Source: Gp7-AA10 sp035636095 (GTDB taxonomy: Bacteria > Acidobacteriota > Thermoanaerobaculia > Gp7-AA8). From it: 31,812 nucleotides of DNA. Below the pieces are notes generated by a model. The model saw only the letters and a list, made by a program, of their open reading frames with translations. It was not told the DNA's origin and did no database searches. The stretch spans positions 1 through 31,812 of the forward strand of contig DASPZU010000026.1 in the NCBI GenBank assembly GCA_035636095.1, written 5' to 3'. Made by a program: the position numbers and the translations under genes. Positions 7,038 through 15,270 of this stretch are shown here, one piece after another; the first letter of the stretch is position 1; every line of letters begins with the position of its first letter.

Positions 7038-8137
7038 TGGCCGAATTCTATGTCGGCGAGACGTGCAACTTCGTCGCGATCGGCGCGCGTGCGTCGCAAC
7101 AGGTATCGACCGAGCCTGTGCGCTCCAAGCGCGGTGTCGATCAGCGCAGGGCGCGAAAGCACGAAAGCCACGCGGCGGCTCCATCGAATGCGCGATGCGA
7201 AGAACTCGTGATGACGCTGCCGGTACTTCTCGGTTTGTCCATCGAGGACATGGGGAGCGGCCAGCAGCGCCGATTGAATCGCCATGGCCATGCCGTTGCC
7301 CGTCAGCGGATCGATGACTCCCGAAGCGTCGCCGATCAGGAAAATGCCCTGCTCGACCGCCGATCGACCGCGGAAGATGACCGGCTCCGATGAGAGGAAA
7401 GTGTCCTGCGCCGGCTGGTATCGCGAGTACATCTGCTCCAGCCGCGGTTCGTTGCGGCGGATCTCATCGACGAAACTATCCCATCGACCTTTGTGGCCTG
7501 CCAGACGCGTCTCGTGGACGATGCCGCAGATGTTGGTGATCCCGTTTTCAATTCGGGCGACGCCAAGGTAACCGCGATCGAAGGAGTAGAGCTCGATCGC
7601 GTCGTCGATCCCGCGGGGCGGGACGCCGCGGTAATGCCGCTTGAATCCGAAGTTGCGATGGGCATGATCGCGGACGAAGCTGCGCCGCAACTGCTGGTCG
7701 AACCGCCCCCACCGCCCCCACGCCCCCACCACCGCCCGGGCGCGGATCTCGTCGGCATCGGTTTGGACGCCGTTCGGTGAGACCGACACGGCGGTGCATC
7801 CCTCCAGCGTCTGCGCGCCGGCCGCCCGCGCATTGCGGAGCAGCACATCGTCGAGCAGCCGCCGTGAAACGCCGCGCGCGGCATGCGGAAACTCGAATTC
7901 GTAGGTGCGGTGCCGGCCGACCACGCGGCACCGATGGATCCTGGGCGCGTCGGCGAGGTCGATGGCGAATTTTTCGAGGATGGGGAGGGCATCGTAGGAC
8001 AGAAATTCGCCGCACAACTTGTCGCGCGGAAAGAGGTCGCGATCGATCAGCGCGACCGACGCGCCGCGCCGCGCCAGCAGAGCTGCCAGCGTCGATCCTG
8101 CCGGACCTGCACCGACGATTGCGACATCTACTTCCAT
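7034..8137 (-). CDS. FAD-dependent oxidoreductase, geranylgeranyl reductase-like
   Basis: A 367-residue flavoprotein. The N-terminal dinucleotide-binding motif VAIVGAGPAG (GxGxxG at 9-14) is followed by LCGEFLS and a second FAD motif, FLIGDASGVIDPLTGNGMAM. These place it in the geranylgeranyl-reductase/aromatic-ring-hydroxylase superfamily. Members reduce isoprenoid double bonds or oxidise small aromatic and polyketide products. The ATG at 8137 (MEVDVAIVG) fits the family start and overlaps the methyltransferase end by 10 nt; a GTG at 8164 is in frame but less likely. The stretch at 7705-7740 encodes AWGRWGRF through tandem G-rich 9-mers where relatives usually have a single GRW/GRxS turn. 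Neighbouring genes suggest one lipid or polyketide pathway. Confidence 0.85.
   Translation of the reverse strand: MEVDVAIVGAGPAGSTLAALLARRGASVALIDRDLFPRDKLCGEFLSYDALPILEKFAIDLADAPRIHRCRVVGRHRTYEFEFPHAARGVSRRLLDDVLLRNARAAGAQTLEGCTAVSVSPNGVQTDADEIRARAVVGAWGRWGRFDQQLRRSFVRDHAHRNFGFKRHYRGVPPRGIDDAIELYSFDRGYLGVARIENGITNICGIVHETRLAGHKGRWDSFVDEIRRNEPRLEQMYSRYQPAQDTFLSSEPVIFRGRSAVEQGIFLIGDASGVIDPLTGNGMAMAIQSALLAAPHVLDGQTEKYRQRHHEFFASRIRWSRRVAFVLSRPALIDTALGAHRLGRYLLRRTRADRDEVARLADIEFGQ
7703..7740 (-). other. Tandem G-rich 9-mers (TGGGGGCGG) inside the FAD reductase gene
   Basis: On the coding (minus) strand there are four G-runs, GGG then three of GGGGG, with loops of 7, 3 and 4 nt. This fits a G-quadruplex. 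The unit TGGGGGCGG is repeated in tandem and yields the duplicated GRWGR peptide, so a local repeat expansion is likely. Confidence 0.55.
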
Positions 8138-8787
8138 AGCAAAAGACCAAACCGGTACGGCCACGTGTGCACTACCTCAAAATTCCTGGCCGGCACGTTG
8201 GCCGCGATTGCGCGCACCTCCTCAGGCGTATATCCGCGGAGCACTGACGCCGGAGCGTCGTTGCGGGTGATTCGGCCGACAAAGCGCAGGAAGCCGATCA
8301 CCTTCGTGACCAGGAACGGGATGTAGTGGCGCCGCGTGTCGTTGACGATGACGCCCCGCCGCGCCACGCGCAGCGCCTCCTGCAACATCGCCGCGTTCTG
8401 GTCGGGCGTCAGGTGATGAAAGAAGTGTGTCGACGTCACGATCTCGAATGCATTGTTGATGAAGGGCAGGTGGAGAGCGTTGGCGGCTACGCGACGAACG
8501 GCCGATCCTTCGCGCAGATAGAGGAGATGATCGATCTTGAAATCGGCACCGACGCGCAACGACGTTGGGGGCACAAGCTCGAGCAGATCGGCAGTCCCGG
8601 TCGCGACATCGAGAATCGAAAGGGGGTTGTGGCGTGCCATCTTTCGGAGCAAGCGCCGATAGACGCCCGCCCCGCCGTAGAAACGATTGAATCGACGCAG
8701 ATCGCGGAGCGAACGCTCCATATCCTCGCGGGGAGCATTTGGTTCGTCCAGGAGTTCTGGGGAATCGATCCGTTTTGGCGTGAACAC
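8128..8787 (-). CDS. Class I SAM methyltransferase (UbiE-like)
   Basis: A 219-residue class I methyltransferase. Motif I is SILDVATGTADLL, followed by GADFKIDHLLYL, a conserved LPFINNAFEIVTS motif and HFFHHLT. The region VNDTRRHYIPFL is typical of methyltransferases beside type III polyketide synthases and similar lipid pathways. The GTG at 8787 is chosen because the family's conserved N-terminus (ELLDEPN through RRFNRFYGG) lies just downstream of it. Everything upstream is the repeat element, whose last base directly precedes this codon. An internal ATG at 8721 would cut the conserved segment. It lies between the ketosynthase and FAD reductase genes in one operon. Substrate unknown. Confidence 0.82.
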   Translation of the reverse strand: MFTPKRIDSPELLDEPNAPREDMERSLRDLRRFNRFYGGAGVYRRLLRKMARHNPLSILDVATGTADLLELVPPTSLRVGADFKIDHLLYLREGSAVRRVAANALHLPFINNAFEIVTSTHFFHHLTPDQNAAMLQEALRVARRGVIVNDTRRHYIPFLVTKVIGFLRFVGRITRNDAPASVLRGYTPEEVRAIAANVPARNFEVVHTWPYRFGLLLWK

Positions 8788-8852
8788 AGGTTGCTCGGTT
8801 ACTAGGTTGCTTGGTTGTCGAGCAACCAAGCAACTTAGCAACCCAGCAACTA
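8788..8852. repeat. Palindrome of degenerate octamers (GGTTGCTN / AGCAACCN)
   Basis: Four units close to GGTTGCTT are followed by four close to AGCAACTT, giving a long imperfect hairpin. The ketosynthase stop codon TAG (8850-8852) is part of the element, and the GTG start of the methyltransferase directly follows it on the minus strand. It therefore fills the whole gap between the two genes. Confidence 0.85.
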
Positions 8853-10097
8853 GACTCTTTTCAGCACCAGCGCAGAATTCTTGGAGCCGAACGCGATGGT
8901 GTTGCAGACGGCGGCATCGATCCGCGCTCGCCGGCCAAGTTCGGGAATGTAGTCGAGATCGCATTCCGGATCAGGATTCTCCAGATTGATGGTGGGAGGG
9001 AGGACGCCATCGCGCATGGCCATGAGCGACGCAGCCACGCCGGCGGCGCCGCACGCTCCCTGGGGATGGCCGATCATCGACTTGGTCGCCGAGCCCGCCA
9101 GTGCCGTCGCTTTCTTTCCGAAAGCGATCTTCACGGCGCGCGTTTCGATCCGATCATTCAAGTCCGTCGAGGTTCCGTGGTAGTTGAGGTAACTCACGTC
9201 GCTCGGGCTGACATCGGCATCCTTCATCGCGAGCGCCATCGCGCGTGCAGGCTCCTGGCCCGATTCGTCCATGCGGACGCGGTGATGGGCATCGCATGTC
9301 GATCCGTAGCCCGCGACTTCGGCGTAAATTCGCGCGCCGCGGGCCTTGGCCGTCTCTTCGCGCTCCATGATGAACATCCAGGCCCCTTCCGCCAGGACGA
9401 AGCCGTCGCGATCCCGTGAAAAAGGACGCGAGGCGGTCTCGGGAGCGTCATTTCGCGAATTCGAAACGATGCGCATGATGCAGAAGCCGGTCATGACAGC
9501 TTCGGTGATAGTGGCATCGGCGCCGCCGCAGATGACGTAGTCGATCACTCCCAGCTTCAGGTTGCGATAGGCGTATCCGAGAGCATCGGTCGAGGAGGTG
9601 CAGCCGGTCGAGATGAGATGCGAGAAGCCATGGAGGTCATAGGCCATCGAGATCTCCGAGGCGATCGTCCCGATCGTGCCGGAAGGGATGGAGTAGATCG
9701 ATGCCTGCCGTTCAGCATCGTTGAACCACAATTCGTACATGCGCTCGCTGAACTCCACCGCCCCTCCGCCCGACCCGAGCATGACGCCGATTTGCTGGCG
9801 TGTCTCCAGATCCAGGGTCGTGGGATCGAGGTTCGCGTCGCGGAGTGCCTCATCGGTTGCCGCCAGCGCCATCGGGACGACGCGCGCAACGTGCCGGATG
9901 TTCTTCGAGTCCACCCATTCCATTGGATCGAAGTCGATCTCTCCCGCGATGCGGCAGGGGAGTGAAGTCGCGTCGAACTGGGTGATGATGCGGATGCCGG
10001 AGCGGCCGTCCGCCAGTGCTGCGAAATAGCGCTCCCGTCCAATTCCGTTAGGGCTCAGCGCGCCGATGCCGGTAATGACGATTCGGCTTCCGTTCAT
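8850..10097 (-). CDS. Beta-ketoacyl-ACP synthase (FabF/KAS-II-like)
   Basis: This 415-residue thiolase-fold condensing enzyme has the full Cys-His-His set: Cys166 in STGCTSSTDALG, His307 in NYHGTSTDLND and His344 in KSMIGHPQGACG. The length and the start (MNGSRIVITGIGALSPNG) match FabF-type KAS II. No acyl carrier protein or malonyl transferase lies beside it. A methyltransferase, an FAD reductase and a response regulator do. This suggests a specialised lipid or polyketide role rather than housekeeping fatty-acid synthesis (inference). A weak promoter-like TTGACT occurs in the 75-nt gap before its ATG, but no good -10 was seen. The stop codon falls inside the octamer palindrome. Confidence 0.9.
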   Translation of the reverse strand: MNGSRIVITGIGALSPNGIGRERYFAALADGRSGIRIITQFDATSLPCRIAGEIDFDPMEWVDSKNIRHVARVVPMALAATDEALRDANLDPTTLDLETRQQIGVMLGSGGGAVEFSERMYELWFNDAERQASIYSIPSGTIGTIASEISMAYDLHGFSHLISTGCTSSTDALGYAYRNLKLGVIDYVICGGADATITEAVMTGFCIMRIVSNSRNDAPETASRPFSRDRDGFVLAEGAWMFIMEREETAKARGARIYAEVAGYGSTCDAHHRVRMDESGQEPARAMALAMKDADVSPSDVSYLNYHGTSTDLNDRIETRAVKIAFGKKATALAGSATKSMIGHPQGACGAAGVAASLMAMRDGVLPPTINLENPDPECDLDYIPELGRRARIDAAVCNTIAFGSKNSALVLKRV

Positions 10098-10172
10098 CGC
10101 GCGAGATCAAACCCAATTTGCCAGCGGAACATTGCAAAAAGTCAAAACGTCAGATGATAGGAGCTCGTGTTC

Positions 10173-10922
10173 ATGCGAAAGTTGTCCCTGGTTCCCCTCA
10201 TTCTCGTCTCATCGGTTGCGCTCGCTCAACCGGCTCGCAAGGTCGACGAGATCTCCCGCCGCGCCCTCGATGTCCTCGGTGGCGGTCCGGCATACGACAA
10301 AGCGCGTTACATTTCGTTCACGTTTAACGTCGAGCGTTTCGGCAAGGTCGTTTCGTCATTCCCGCAGCAGTTGGACCGATCGACCGGTCAGTATCGCGTA
10401 AGCGGAAAAACTGAGGACAACCTTCCCTTCGACATCACCGTCAACATCCCGACCAAGAAGGGTCACGGGACGCTGGGAGGGGAGGCGGTTTCCGAGGGAA
10501 GAAAGTGGGACCATCTCTACAACATCGCTTACCGCCGCTTCATCAACGATATGAATTGGCTGTTGATGCCGTTGCAGATCCTCGATTCACGCGTCCGTCG
10601 AACGTACGACGGTGAGCGCACCGATTCTTGTGGACGCACCTGGGACGTGGTCAGGCTCAACTGGGATGCTTCCGCGGGTCTGACTCCCGGCGACATCTAC
10701 TGGCTGTGGATCAACCGCGACACCGGCGTCGTCGAAGAGTGGGACACGAAGGCCGGCACGACGCAGCCCGAAGACGCGCCGATCGAGATGATCTTCCGGG
10801 ATTACCGCCGCGTGGGAGGCCTCTTGCTCTCTGCGCGACGCGAGGTCAAAGGCAAGAACCAGGTGATGCGGTTTGATGACCTGAAGGTCCTCCCTGAAGT
10901 GCCAAAAGGGGCGTTCGAATAG
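10173..10922 (+). CDS. Secreted protein of unknown function (possible LolA-like fold)
   Basis: A protein of 249 residues with a signal peptide (MRKLSLVPLILVSSVALAQ). The mature part is mostly beta, with an opening helix VDEISRRALDVLGG and strands such as YISFTFNVERFG, TWDVVRLNWD, IYWLWINRDTGVVEEW and RRVGGLLLSARREV. The pattern of long amphipathic strands ending in a lipid-binding-like sheet recalls outer-membrane lipoprotein-sorting (LolA/LppX) folds, but no family-specific motif was recognised. The ATG at 10173 is preferred: AGGAG (10159-10163) lies 9 nt upstream. A GTG at 10167 is only 3 nt from it. It is divergent from the ketosynthase gene. A REP-like element starts at its stop codon. 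Confidence 0.75.
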   Translation: MRKLSLVPLILVSSVALAQPARKVDEISRRALDVLGGGPAYDKARYISFTFNVERFGKVVSSFPQQLDRSTGQYRVSGKTEDNLPFDITVNIPTKKGHGTLGGEAVSEGRKWDHLYNIAYRRFINDMNWLLMPLQILDSRVRRTYDGERTDSCGRTWDVVRLNWDASAGLTPGDIYWLWINRDTGVVEEWDTKAGTTQPEDAPIEMIFRDYRRVGGLLLSARREVKGKNQVMRFDDLKVLPEVPKGAFE

Positions 10923-10924
10923 GT

Positions 10925-10998
10925 GCCCCTCACCCGGCGCTCCGCGCCACCCTCTCCCCGCTTCGCGGGGCGAGGGACCTCACACCTCCCCGCAACCG
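10925..10998. repeat. REP-like element (CCCTCACCCG...GGGGCGAGGG family)
   Basis: Hairpins are GGCGC-TCC-GCGCC (10936-10948), a 12-nt stem with one mismatch around CCCCGC-TTC-GCGGGG (10950-10976), and a third GC pair CCCCG...CGGGG. It sits between convergent genes (end of 10173-10922 and end of the BON gene), where it could end transcription from both sides. The same family occurs at 17435-17521 and 22345-22437. Confidence 0.8.
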
Positions 10999-11003
10999 GG
11001 GAC

Positions 11004-11300
11004 CTACGGCTTGATCGCAATCTGATCGATCACGCGTGTGACGCCGTTGACCTTTCTCGCGTCGTCGATGGCCTTCTGCTTGTCGCTGGAGGTCTTGACG
11101 TCGCCGCGCAAGGTGGTGATGCCGGCCTTATCGACGTCGACCGTCATTCCGGTGATGCCGTCGGCGAGCATGTTCTTGCGGATCTCCTCGGCGATCGCCG
11201 TAGCGTCCATGCCCTTGGGGGTGTACCTGTTCCAGTTCGAACAGGCGAACGCGCTGGTCATCAGTAGTGCAACTGCAATTGATGCAAGGATTTTCTTCAT
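11004..11300 (-). CDS. BON-domain lipoprotein
   Basis: A 98-residue protein with a lipoprotein signal (MKKILASIAVALLMTSAFAC; lipobox SAFAC, lipidated Cys about residue 20). One BON domain follows: an amphipathic helix (AIAEEIRKNM), strand MTVDVDKAGITTLRG, helix SDKQKAIDDARKV and a final strand VTRVIDQIAI. BON domains bind phospholipid or support envelope stability under osmotic stress, as in OsmY and Kbp. The ATG at 11300 is chosen because AGGAGGTG (11308-11315 on this strand) is 7-8 nt upstream. A GTG two codons earlier falls too close to it. It is divergent from the BTAD-receiver gene with 94 nt between. Confidence 0.88.
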   Translation of the reverse strand: MKKILASIAVALLMTSAFACSNWNRYTPKGMDATAIAEEIRKNMLADGITGMTVDVDKAGITTLRGDVKTSSDKQKAIDDARKVNGVTRVIDQIAIKP

Positions 11301-11359
11301 CTCCACGCACCTCCTATCGGGGAGGCGCAGAGCAATCGCCGAGCCAGGCTGGGGCAGGA

Positions 11360-11388
11360 ATTATGGTACTCTATCCGACCCAGGCTAA
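11360..11388 (-). promoter_or_regulatory. Candidate promoter of the BON lipoprotein gene
   Basis: On the minus strand TTAGCC (11388-11383), a 17-nt spacer and CATAAT (11365-11360) precede the BON start by about 60 nt. The -10 matches 5 of 6 consensus bases and the -35 only 3 of 6, so this is a weak call. Confidence 0.35.
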
Positions 11389-11394
11389 CAGCAG

Positions 11395-12531
11395 ATGGCG
11401 ATTCTCACAATTCGTTTGTTTGGAGAATTTCGCGCGGCCGATCACCGCGGAAATCCGCTTGCGATCGGAAGCAAAAAAACGCAGGCACTGCTGACCTGGC
11501 TCGCTCTTCATCGCAACACACCTGTCCCGCTTCACGACTTCGGCGCGCTCTTCGGAGTCGACGACGTCGGGGGACTCGCTCGCGACCTCCGATTCGCGCT
11601 GCGCTTTGTGCCGGCCGATGTCTTCGCCGGCCATGGAGACGCCATCCGATTCCGACCCGGCGCGATCGAAGTCGACGTCGCGCGCTTTGACGCGCTGGTC
11701 GCCGGCGGCACGATCCACGCTCTTCGAGAGGCTGCCGACCTTTACACCGCCAACCTGCTGGAGAGCTTCGCCAGTGGCATCGACGCATTTGACCAGTGGC
11801 TGGCGGGCGAGCGCCTGCACTACTGGCGCGGCGCGCTATCGATGCTCGGTAAGTTGTTGGCAGTGCAGATCAAAGCGGGGTGGTGGGAAAACGCGTCCGA
11901 GACCGCGGGCCGTCTGCTGGCACTCGATCCGACTCAGGAAGTCGTGCACCGGACGCTGATGCGTTTACAGCTGGAGCAGGGACGGCCCGACGCAGCGCTA
12001 CGGCGCTACCAGGAATGCTGCGACATCCTCCGCCGTGAATTCGATCGCAATCCCAGCGTTGAAACGGAGCGCGTCCGCGAAGAAATCGAGATCGCGCTCA
12101 AGAAGACTCCCGCTCCGCGCGATGCCTTCCTCAAGCCGTTCGACCGATCGGTGCTGATCCTGGTGGTCGAAGACGATGCGGTTTCATCCGCTCTCATCGA
12201 GGGATTTCTGGGCGAGGCCGGTTACGAGGCGGTCTGTGTGATGGATGGCGCCGATGCGCTTCTGGAGCTCGGCCGTCGTGAGTTTGATCTGCTCCTTCTC
12301 GACATCAACATTCCGACCCTCGATGGCCTCCGTCTCTTCGAGATCATGATCCAGAAGGGCATCGACACTCCCGCGATCTTCGTTACCGGCAGCGCAAGCC
12401 CGGAAGTGGAGGCGCGAAGCCTCGAGCTCGGGGCGGCGGACTTTCTTCGCAAGCCGATCCGAAGAGAGGCGTTGCTGCCTCGCATTCGAGCCATTCTTCA
12501 ACGTCGTCAGCGCGCGCGCGAAAACCTGTGA
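11395..12531 (+). CDS. Winged-helix/BTAD regulator fused to a C-terminal receiver domain
   Basis: A 378-residue fusion. Residues 1-95 resemble the winged-helix half of SARP-type regulators (LTIRLFGEF, KKTQALLTWLALH), though short. Residues 96-240 are a BTAD domain made of TPR-like helices (VDVARFDALV, LALDPTQEVVHRTLMRLQLEQG). Residues 252-370 are a receiver with Asp260/Asp261, phosphoacceptor Asp303 (LLLLDINIP), Thr331 and Lys353 (FLRKP). SARP-type response regulators more often carry the receiver first; here it is last. The stop codon overlaps the next gene's start as GTGA, so it is the likely partner of that hybrid kinase. DNA binding by the reduced N-terminal domain is likely but unproven. 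Confidence 0.85.
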   Translation: MAILTIRLFGEFRAADHRGNPLAIGSKKTQALLTWLALHRNTPVPLHDFGALFGVDDVGGLARDLRFALRFVPADVFAGHGDAIRFRPGAIEVDVARFDALVAGGTIHALREAADLYTANLLESFASGIDAFDQWLAGERLHYWRGALSMLGKLLAVQIKAGWWENASETAGRLLALDPTQEVVHRTLMRLQLEQGRPDAALRRYQECCDILRREFDRNPSVETERVREEIEIALKKTPAPRDAFLKPFDRSVLILVVEDDAVSSALIEGFLGEAGYEAVCVMDGADALLELGRREFDLLLLDINIPTLDGLRLFEIMIQKGIDTPAIFVTGSASPEVEARSLELGAADFLRKPIRREALLPRIRAILQRRQRARENL

Positions 12532-14522
12532 TCATTGCGTTAGGGGTTGTCCTCGCCGCGGTTTCTTTCGCGCTCGGCATTGTCGTCGTCAGAACACGCC
12601 GGGCCTTGAAGGATGCGATGCGCGCGGCGGATTCCCGCAGCGCGCAGCTCGAAAAGGAGACCGCCGATCTCCGCGAGTCGCTGCGGCGCGCCGAGGCTGC
12701 CAGCACCGCCAAGAGCGACTTCTTGGCGAGCGTTTCCCATGAGATGCGCACGCCTCTGCACGGCATCATGGGGATGTTGCAACTGACCAGCGATAGCGAG
12801 CCGACGGCGGAGCGTCGCGAGCAGTTGCGGATGGCGGGCCGCTCGGCGGAATCGCTTCTGGCCACCATCGAAGACATCCTCGACTTCACCAAAATCGAAG
12901 CGCGCAAGTTGGAGCTCGAGCCGGTTTACTTCTCCATTCGCGAGCTCGTCACCGACACCATGAAGACCCTGGGCGTCACCGCGACCCAGAAGGGACTTCA
13001 GATCGCCTTCTCCATCGCGCCCGAAGTTCCGGACCGCCTGTGGGGCGATCCGCTTCGACTTCGCCAGATCCTCGTCAACCTCGTAGGCAACGCCATCAAA
13101 TTCACGAATGTCGGCGAGATCGTCGTGCGCGGGTGGGCGGAGGCGGGCTTCGGATCCGACGTGACGCTGCATGTCGAGGTCCGCGACACCGGAATGGGCA
13201 TCGACGCGCACAAGCGCGAGACCATCTTCGATCCGTTCGCGCAGGCCGACAGCTCCCATTCGCGCCGCTACGGCGGCACCGGTCTGGGACTCTCCATCGT
13301 CGGCCGCCTGGTCGAAGCGATGGGAGGGAACATCGACTTCCAAAGTGAGATCGGCAAGGGCAGCACGTTCCACGTGGCCGTGAAACTGTCATACGACTCG
13401 ATCGCCGGGATGGTGCCGCCGCAATGGCACAACGCGCTGTCGGGCATGCGCGTGATGGTGATCGAGCCGCACGCCGCAATGCGCGAAATCGTTGGTGGGA
13501 TTCTGACGGCCCACGGATTGGTGCCCGAGCTTTACGCATCGGTGGCTGATGCGCTGCAGCCGTCGATTCGCGAGGCATTCTCGACGGTCGTGATCGACTC
13601 CGCGGTCCTGGCATCGACGCCGTGGATCTCGCCGGTTCCGGTGGTGCAGATCGTCTCGCCGGTTGCGACGATGATTCCTCCGACCGTCACGGTCACGCGT
13701 CCGGTTGGCGAACGCGAATTGATCGAAGCGATCGCGGTGGCCCTCGGCATCATCGATCGGCGGATGTCGTTCACGCTGGAGCGGCGCGTGGATATCGATC
13801 GTCCGCAATCCGTGCTGGTGGTTGACGATCATCCTGTCAATCTCGAATTCGCGGCCGAGGCGCTCCGGCGCCTGGGACACAGCGTGTCAACAGCGGCCAA
13901 CGGTGCGGAAGCGCTGCGACTGCTGCAGGCCAGGGCCTTCGATGTCGCGCTCGTCGATGTGCAGATGCCCGAGATGGACGGATTCGAGGTCGCCAGTCGT
14001 CTGCGAGGGATGGAGCGCGGTCACCACACCCGTTTGATCGCTCTCACCGCCTACACCGCGCCTGAAGATCGCGAGCGCTGCATCGCCGCCGGCATGGACG
14101 GCGTCCTGACCAAGCCGCTGACCCAGAATCGTCTGGCGGCGGTCCTGCGCGGACAGTCGCCGGAGCCGGATGGCGACACGATTCTCGAGGCTGTTGGCGG
14201 GAATGTGAAGCTTCTGGCGCGCGTGCGCGATGCGTTCGTCTCGCAATCGCCGCGGCTCATCGACGCCATGCGCGACGCGATCGCGCAGCGGAATTCCGAC
14301 GTGCTCTATCGCAGCGCGCATACGCTGAAGGGCGCCATCAGCAACTTCGGGATGGGCGAGGCGCTCGATGCTGCAATCCAGATCGAGCGCGCCGGCCGCG
14401 ATGCCGACTTCGCCCGCGCATGCACGCTCCTGCCGACGCTCGAAACCGCGGTTCGCGAGCTCGAAGATCGGATGGCCGCCACGCTGGCGGCGGCGTCGTC
14501 GAGCGGCGCCCAGGCCTCCTGA
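12528..14522 (+). CDS. Hybrid histidine kinase: HisKA-HATPase-pseudoreceiver-receiver-HPt
   Basis: A 664-residue hybrid kinase. In order: one transmembrane helix (2-22), a coiled-coil linker (25-60), HisKA with His71 in VSHEMRTPLHG, and HATPase with an N-box around 177-193, DTGMGI (220-225) and GGTGLGL (249-255). Next is a degenerate receiver (about 305-405, phosphoacceptor Asp lost), a true receiver with Asp434/Asp435, Asp477 (VDVQMPEMDG) and Lys529, and an HPt domain with His598 (AHTLKG). There is almost no extracytoplasmic sensor, so the input probably comes through the membrane helix or a partner. The GTG start overlaps the BTAD-receiver stop. The output is probably that receiver, reached through the HPt domain. 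Confidence 0.93.
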   Translation: MIIALGVVLAAVSFALGIVVVRTRRALKDAMRAADSRSAQLEKETADLRESLRRAEAASTAKSDFLASVSHEMRTPLHGIMGMLQLTSDSEPTAERREQLRMAGRSAESLLATIEDILDFTKIEARKLELEPVYFSIRELVTDTMKTLGVTATQKGLQIAFSIAPEVPDRLWGDPLRLRQILVNLVGNAIKFTNVGEIVVRGWAEAGFGSDVTLHVEVRDTGMGIDAHKRETIFDPFAQADSSHSRRYGGTGLGLSIVGRLVEAMGGNIDFQSEIGKGSTFHVAVKLSYDSIAGMVPPQWHNALSGMRVMVIEPHAAMREIVGGILTAHGLVPELYASVADALQPSIREAFSTVVIDSAVLASTPWISPVPVVQIVSPVATMIPPTVTVTRPVGERELIEAIAVALGIIDRRMSFTLERRVDIDRPQSVLVVDDHPVNLEFAAEALRRLGHSVSTAANGAEALRLLQARAFDVALVDVQMPEMDGFEVASRLRGMERGHHTRLIALTAYTAPEDRERCIAAGMDGVLTKPLTQNRLAAVLRGQSPEPDGDTILEAVGGNVKLLARVRDAFVSQSPRLIDAMRDAIAQRNSDVLYRSAHTLKGAISNFGMGEALDAAIQIERAGRDADFARACTLLPTLETAVRELEDRMAATLAAASSSGAQAS

Positions 14523-14534
14523 TTCTCGTTCTGT

Positions 14535-14587
14535 TCACCACAGAGGCACAGAGAGCTAACTCTGTGTCCTCTGTGCCTCTGTGGTGA
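14535..14587. repeat. Palindrome with CACAGAGG units, 19-bp stem
   Basis: A perfect 19-nt inverted repeat: 14535-14553 against 14569-14587 (TCACCACAGAGGCACAGAG and its complement), with a 15-nt loop. It lies between the convergent ends of the hybrid kinase and a small membrane protein gene, so a two-way terminator role is plausible although no U-tract follows. A shorter copy lies at 15271-15308. Confidence 0.88.
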
Positions 14588-14602
14588 TCCACCGTGCTGG
14601 CC

Positions 14603-14839
14603 CTAGCGCCTCTTCACCCGTGCGCGGAATCCATAGACGTCCTCGGATGTGCCGTAGAGATCGCCGTTGAGTAGATGTACGGCGCCACGATGCGGCGATG
14701 CCCAGCGATCGACGCACTTGGCGCGGTCATCGGCGAGTCCGCACAATGACTGCATCGCGGGATAGATCGGGTAGGCCGCCCACGCCAAGCCGAGGAGCAA
14801 AATCGAGCAAGCCCCAACGATCCATTTTTTCGCGCGCAC
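14603..14839 (-). CDS. Small exported or membrane protein of unknown function
   Basis: A 78-residue frame with GTG start, a positively charged N-terminus and one hydrophobic segment (WIVGACSILLLGLAWAAYPIYPA), then a short hydrophilic tail with two cysteines (SLCGLADDRAKCVDRW). It reads as a signal peptide or single-pass membrane protein. The gap to the upstream gene is only 9 nt, so the two are probably co-transcribed. There is no clear ribosome-binding site and no family was recognised. It may not be a real gene. Confidence 0.5.
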   Translation of the reverse strand: MRAKKWIVGACSILLLGLAWAAYPIYPAMQSLCGLADDRAKCVDRWASPHRGAVHLLNGDLYGTSEDVYGFRARVKRR

Positions 14840-14848
14840 GGGGCAATT

Positions 14849-15244
14849 TTATCGCGGCGTGGCGTGCGCCAGAAGCCGTTGGAGTTCCTGTCCGGAGTCG
14901 GTAAATTTTGAAAAATAGCGGTAACCGGTGGATGTGCGAATCAGGAATCCGCCGCTCGCCAATGGGAAAACGACGACCAACTCGCGAACCGTTACGGCTT
15001 CCTTCCGGTTGACCGTCACCAGGAGGGGTTTGGCAAACAGGACATCGATATGACATCCACGCTTCGCCTGCACGAAGTCGTCTTCCGTCGAGGAAGCCGA
15101 GTACCTGCACGATTCCAGCACTTTGGTGGCGGCGACGGCGATTTCGCGCGCCGACTCGTCGGAGAACGTCACGTCGGTGGCGAGGCGACCGGTGACGCGC
15201 GGCGTCATGATCACCGCGGCAGCAAGAATCCATGTTCCGAGCAT
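14849..15244 (-). CDS. Small secreted protein of unknown function
   Basis: A 131-residue frame with a short hydrophobic N-terminus (MLGTWILAAAVIM). The alpha/beta mature part contains SAREIAVAATKVLESCRY, a KRGCHIDVLFAKPLLVTVNRKEAV segment split over two strands, and a C-terminal helix. It ends 9 nt before the next small gene. No family was recognised. ATG 15244 is the first in-frame start. It lies downstream of rex in the same direction, but the palindrome at 15271-15308 separates them and may isolate its expression. Confidence 0.6.
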   Translation of the reverse strand: MLGTWILAAAVIMTPRVTGRLATDVTFSDESAREIAVAATKVLESCRYSASSTEDDFVQAKRGCHIDVLFAKPLLVTVNRKEAVTVRELVVVFPLASGGFLIRTSTGYRYFSKFTDSGQELQRLLAHATPR

Positions 15245-15270
15245 TTACGCCGTCCCGATTCTGAATCTCT

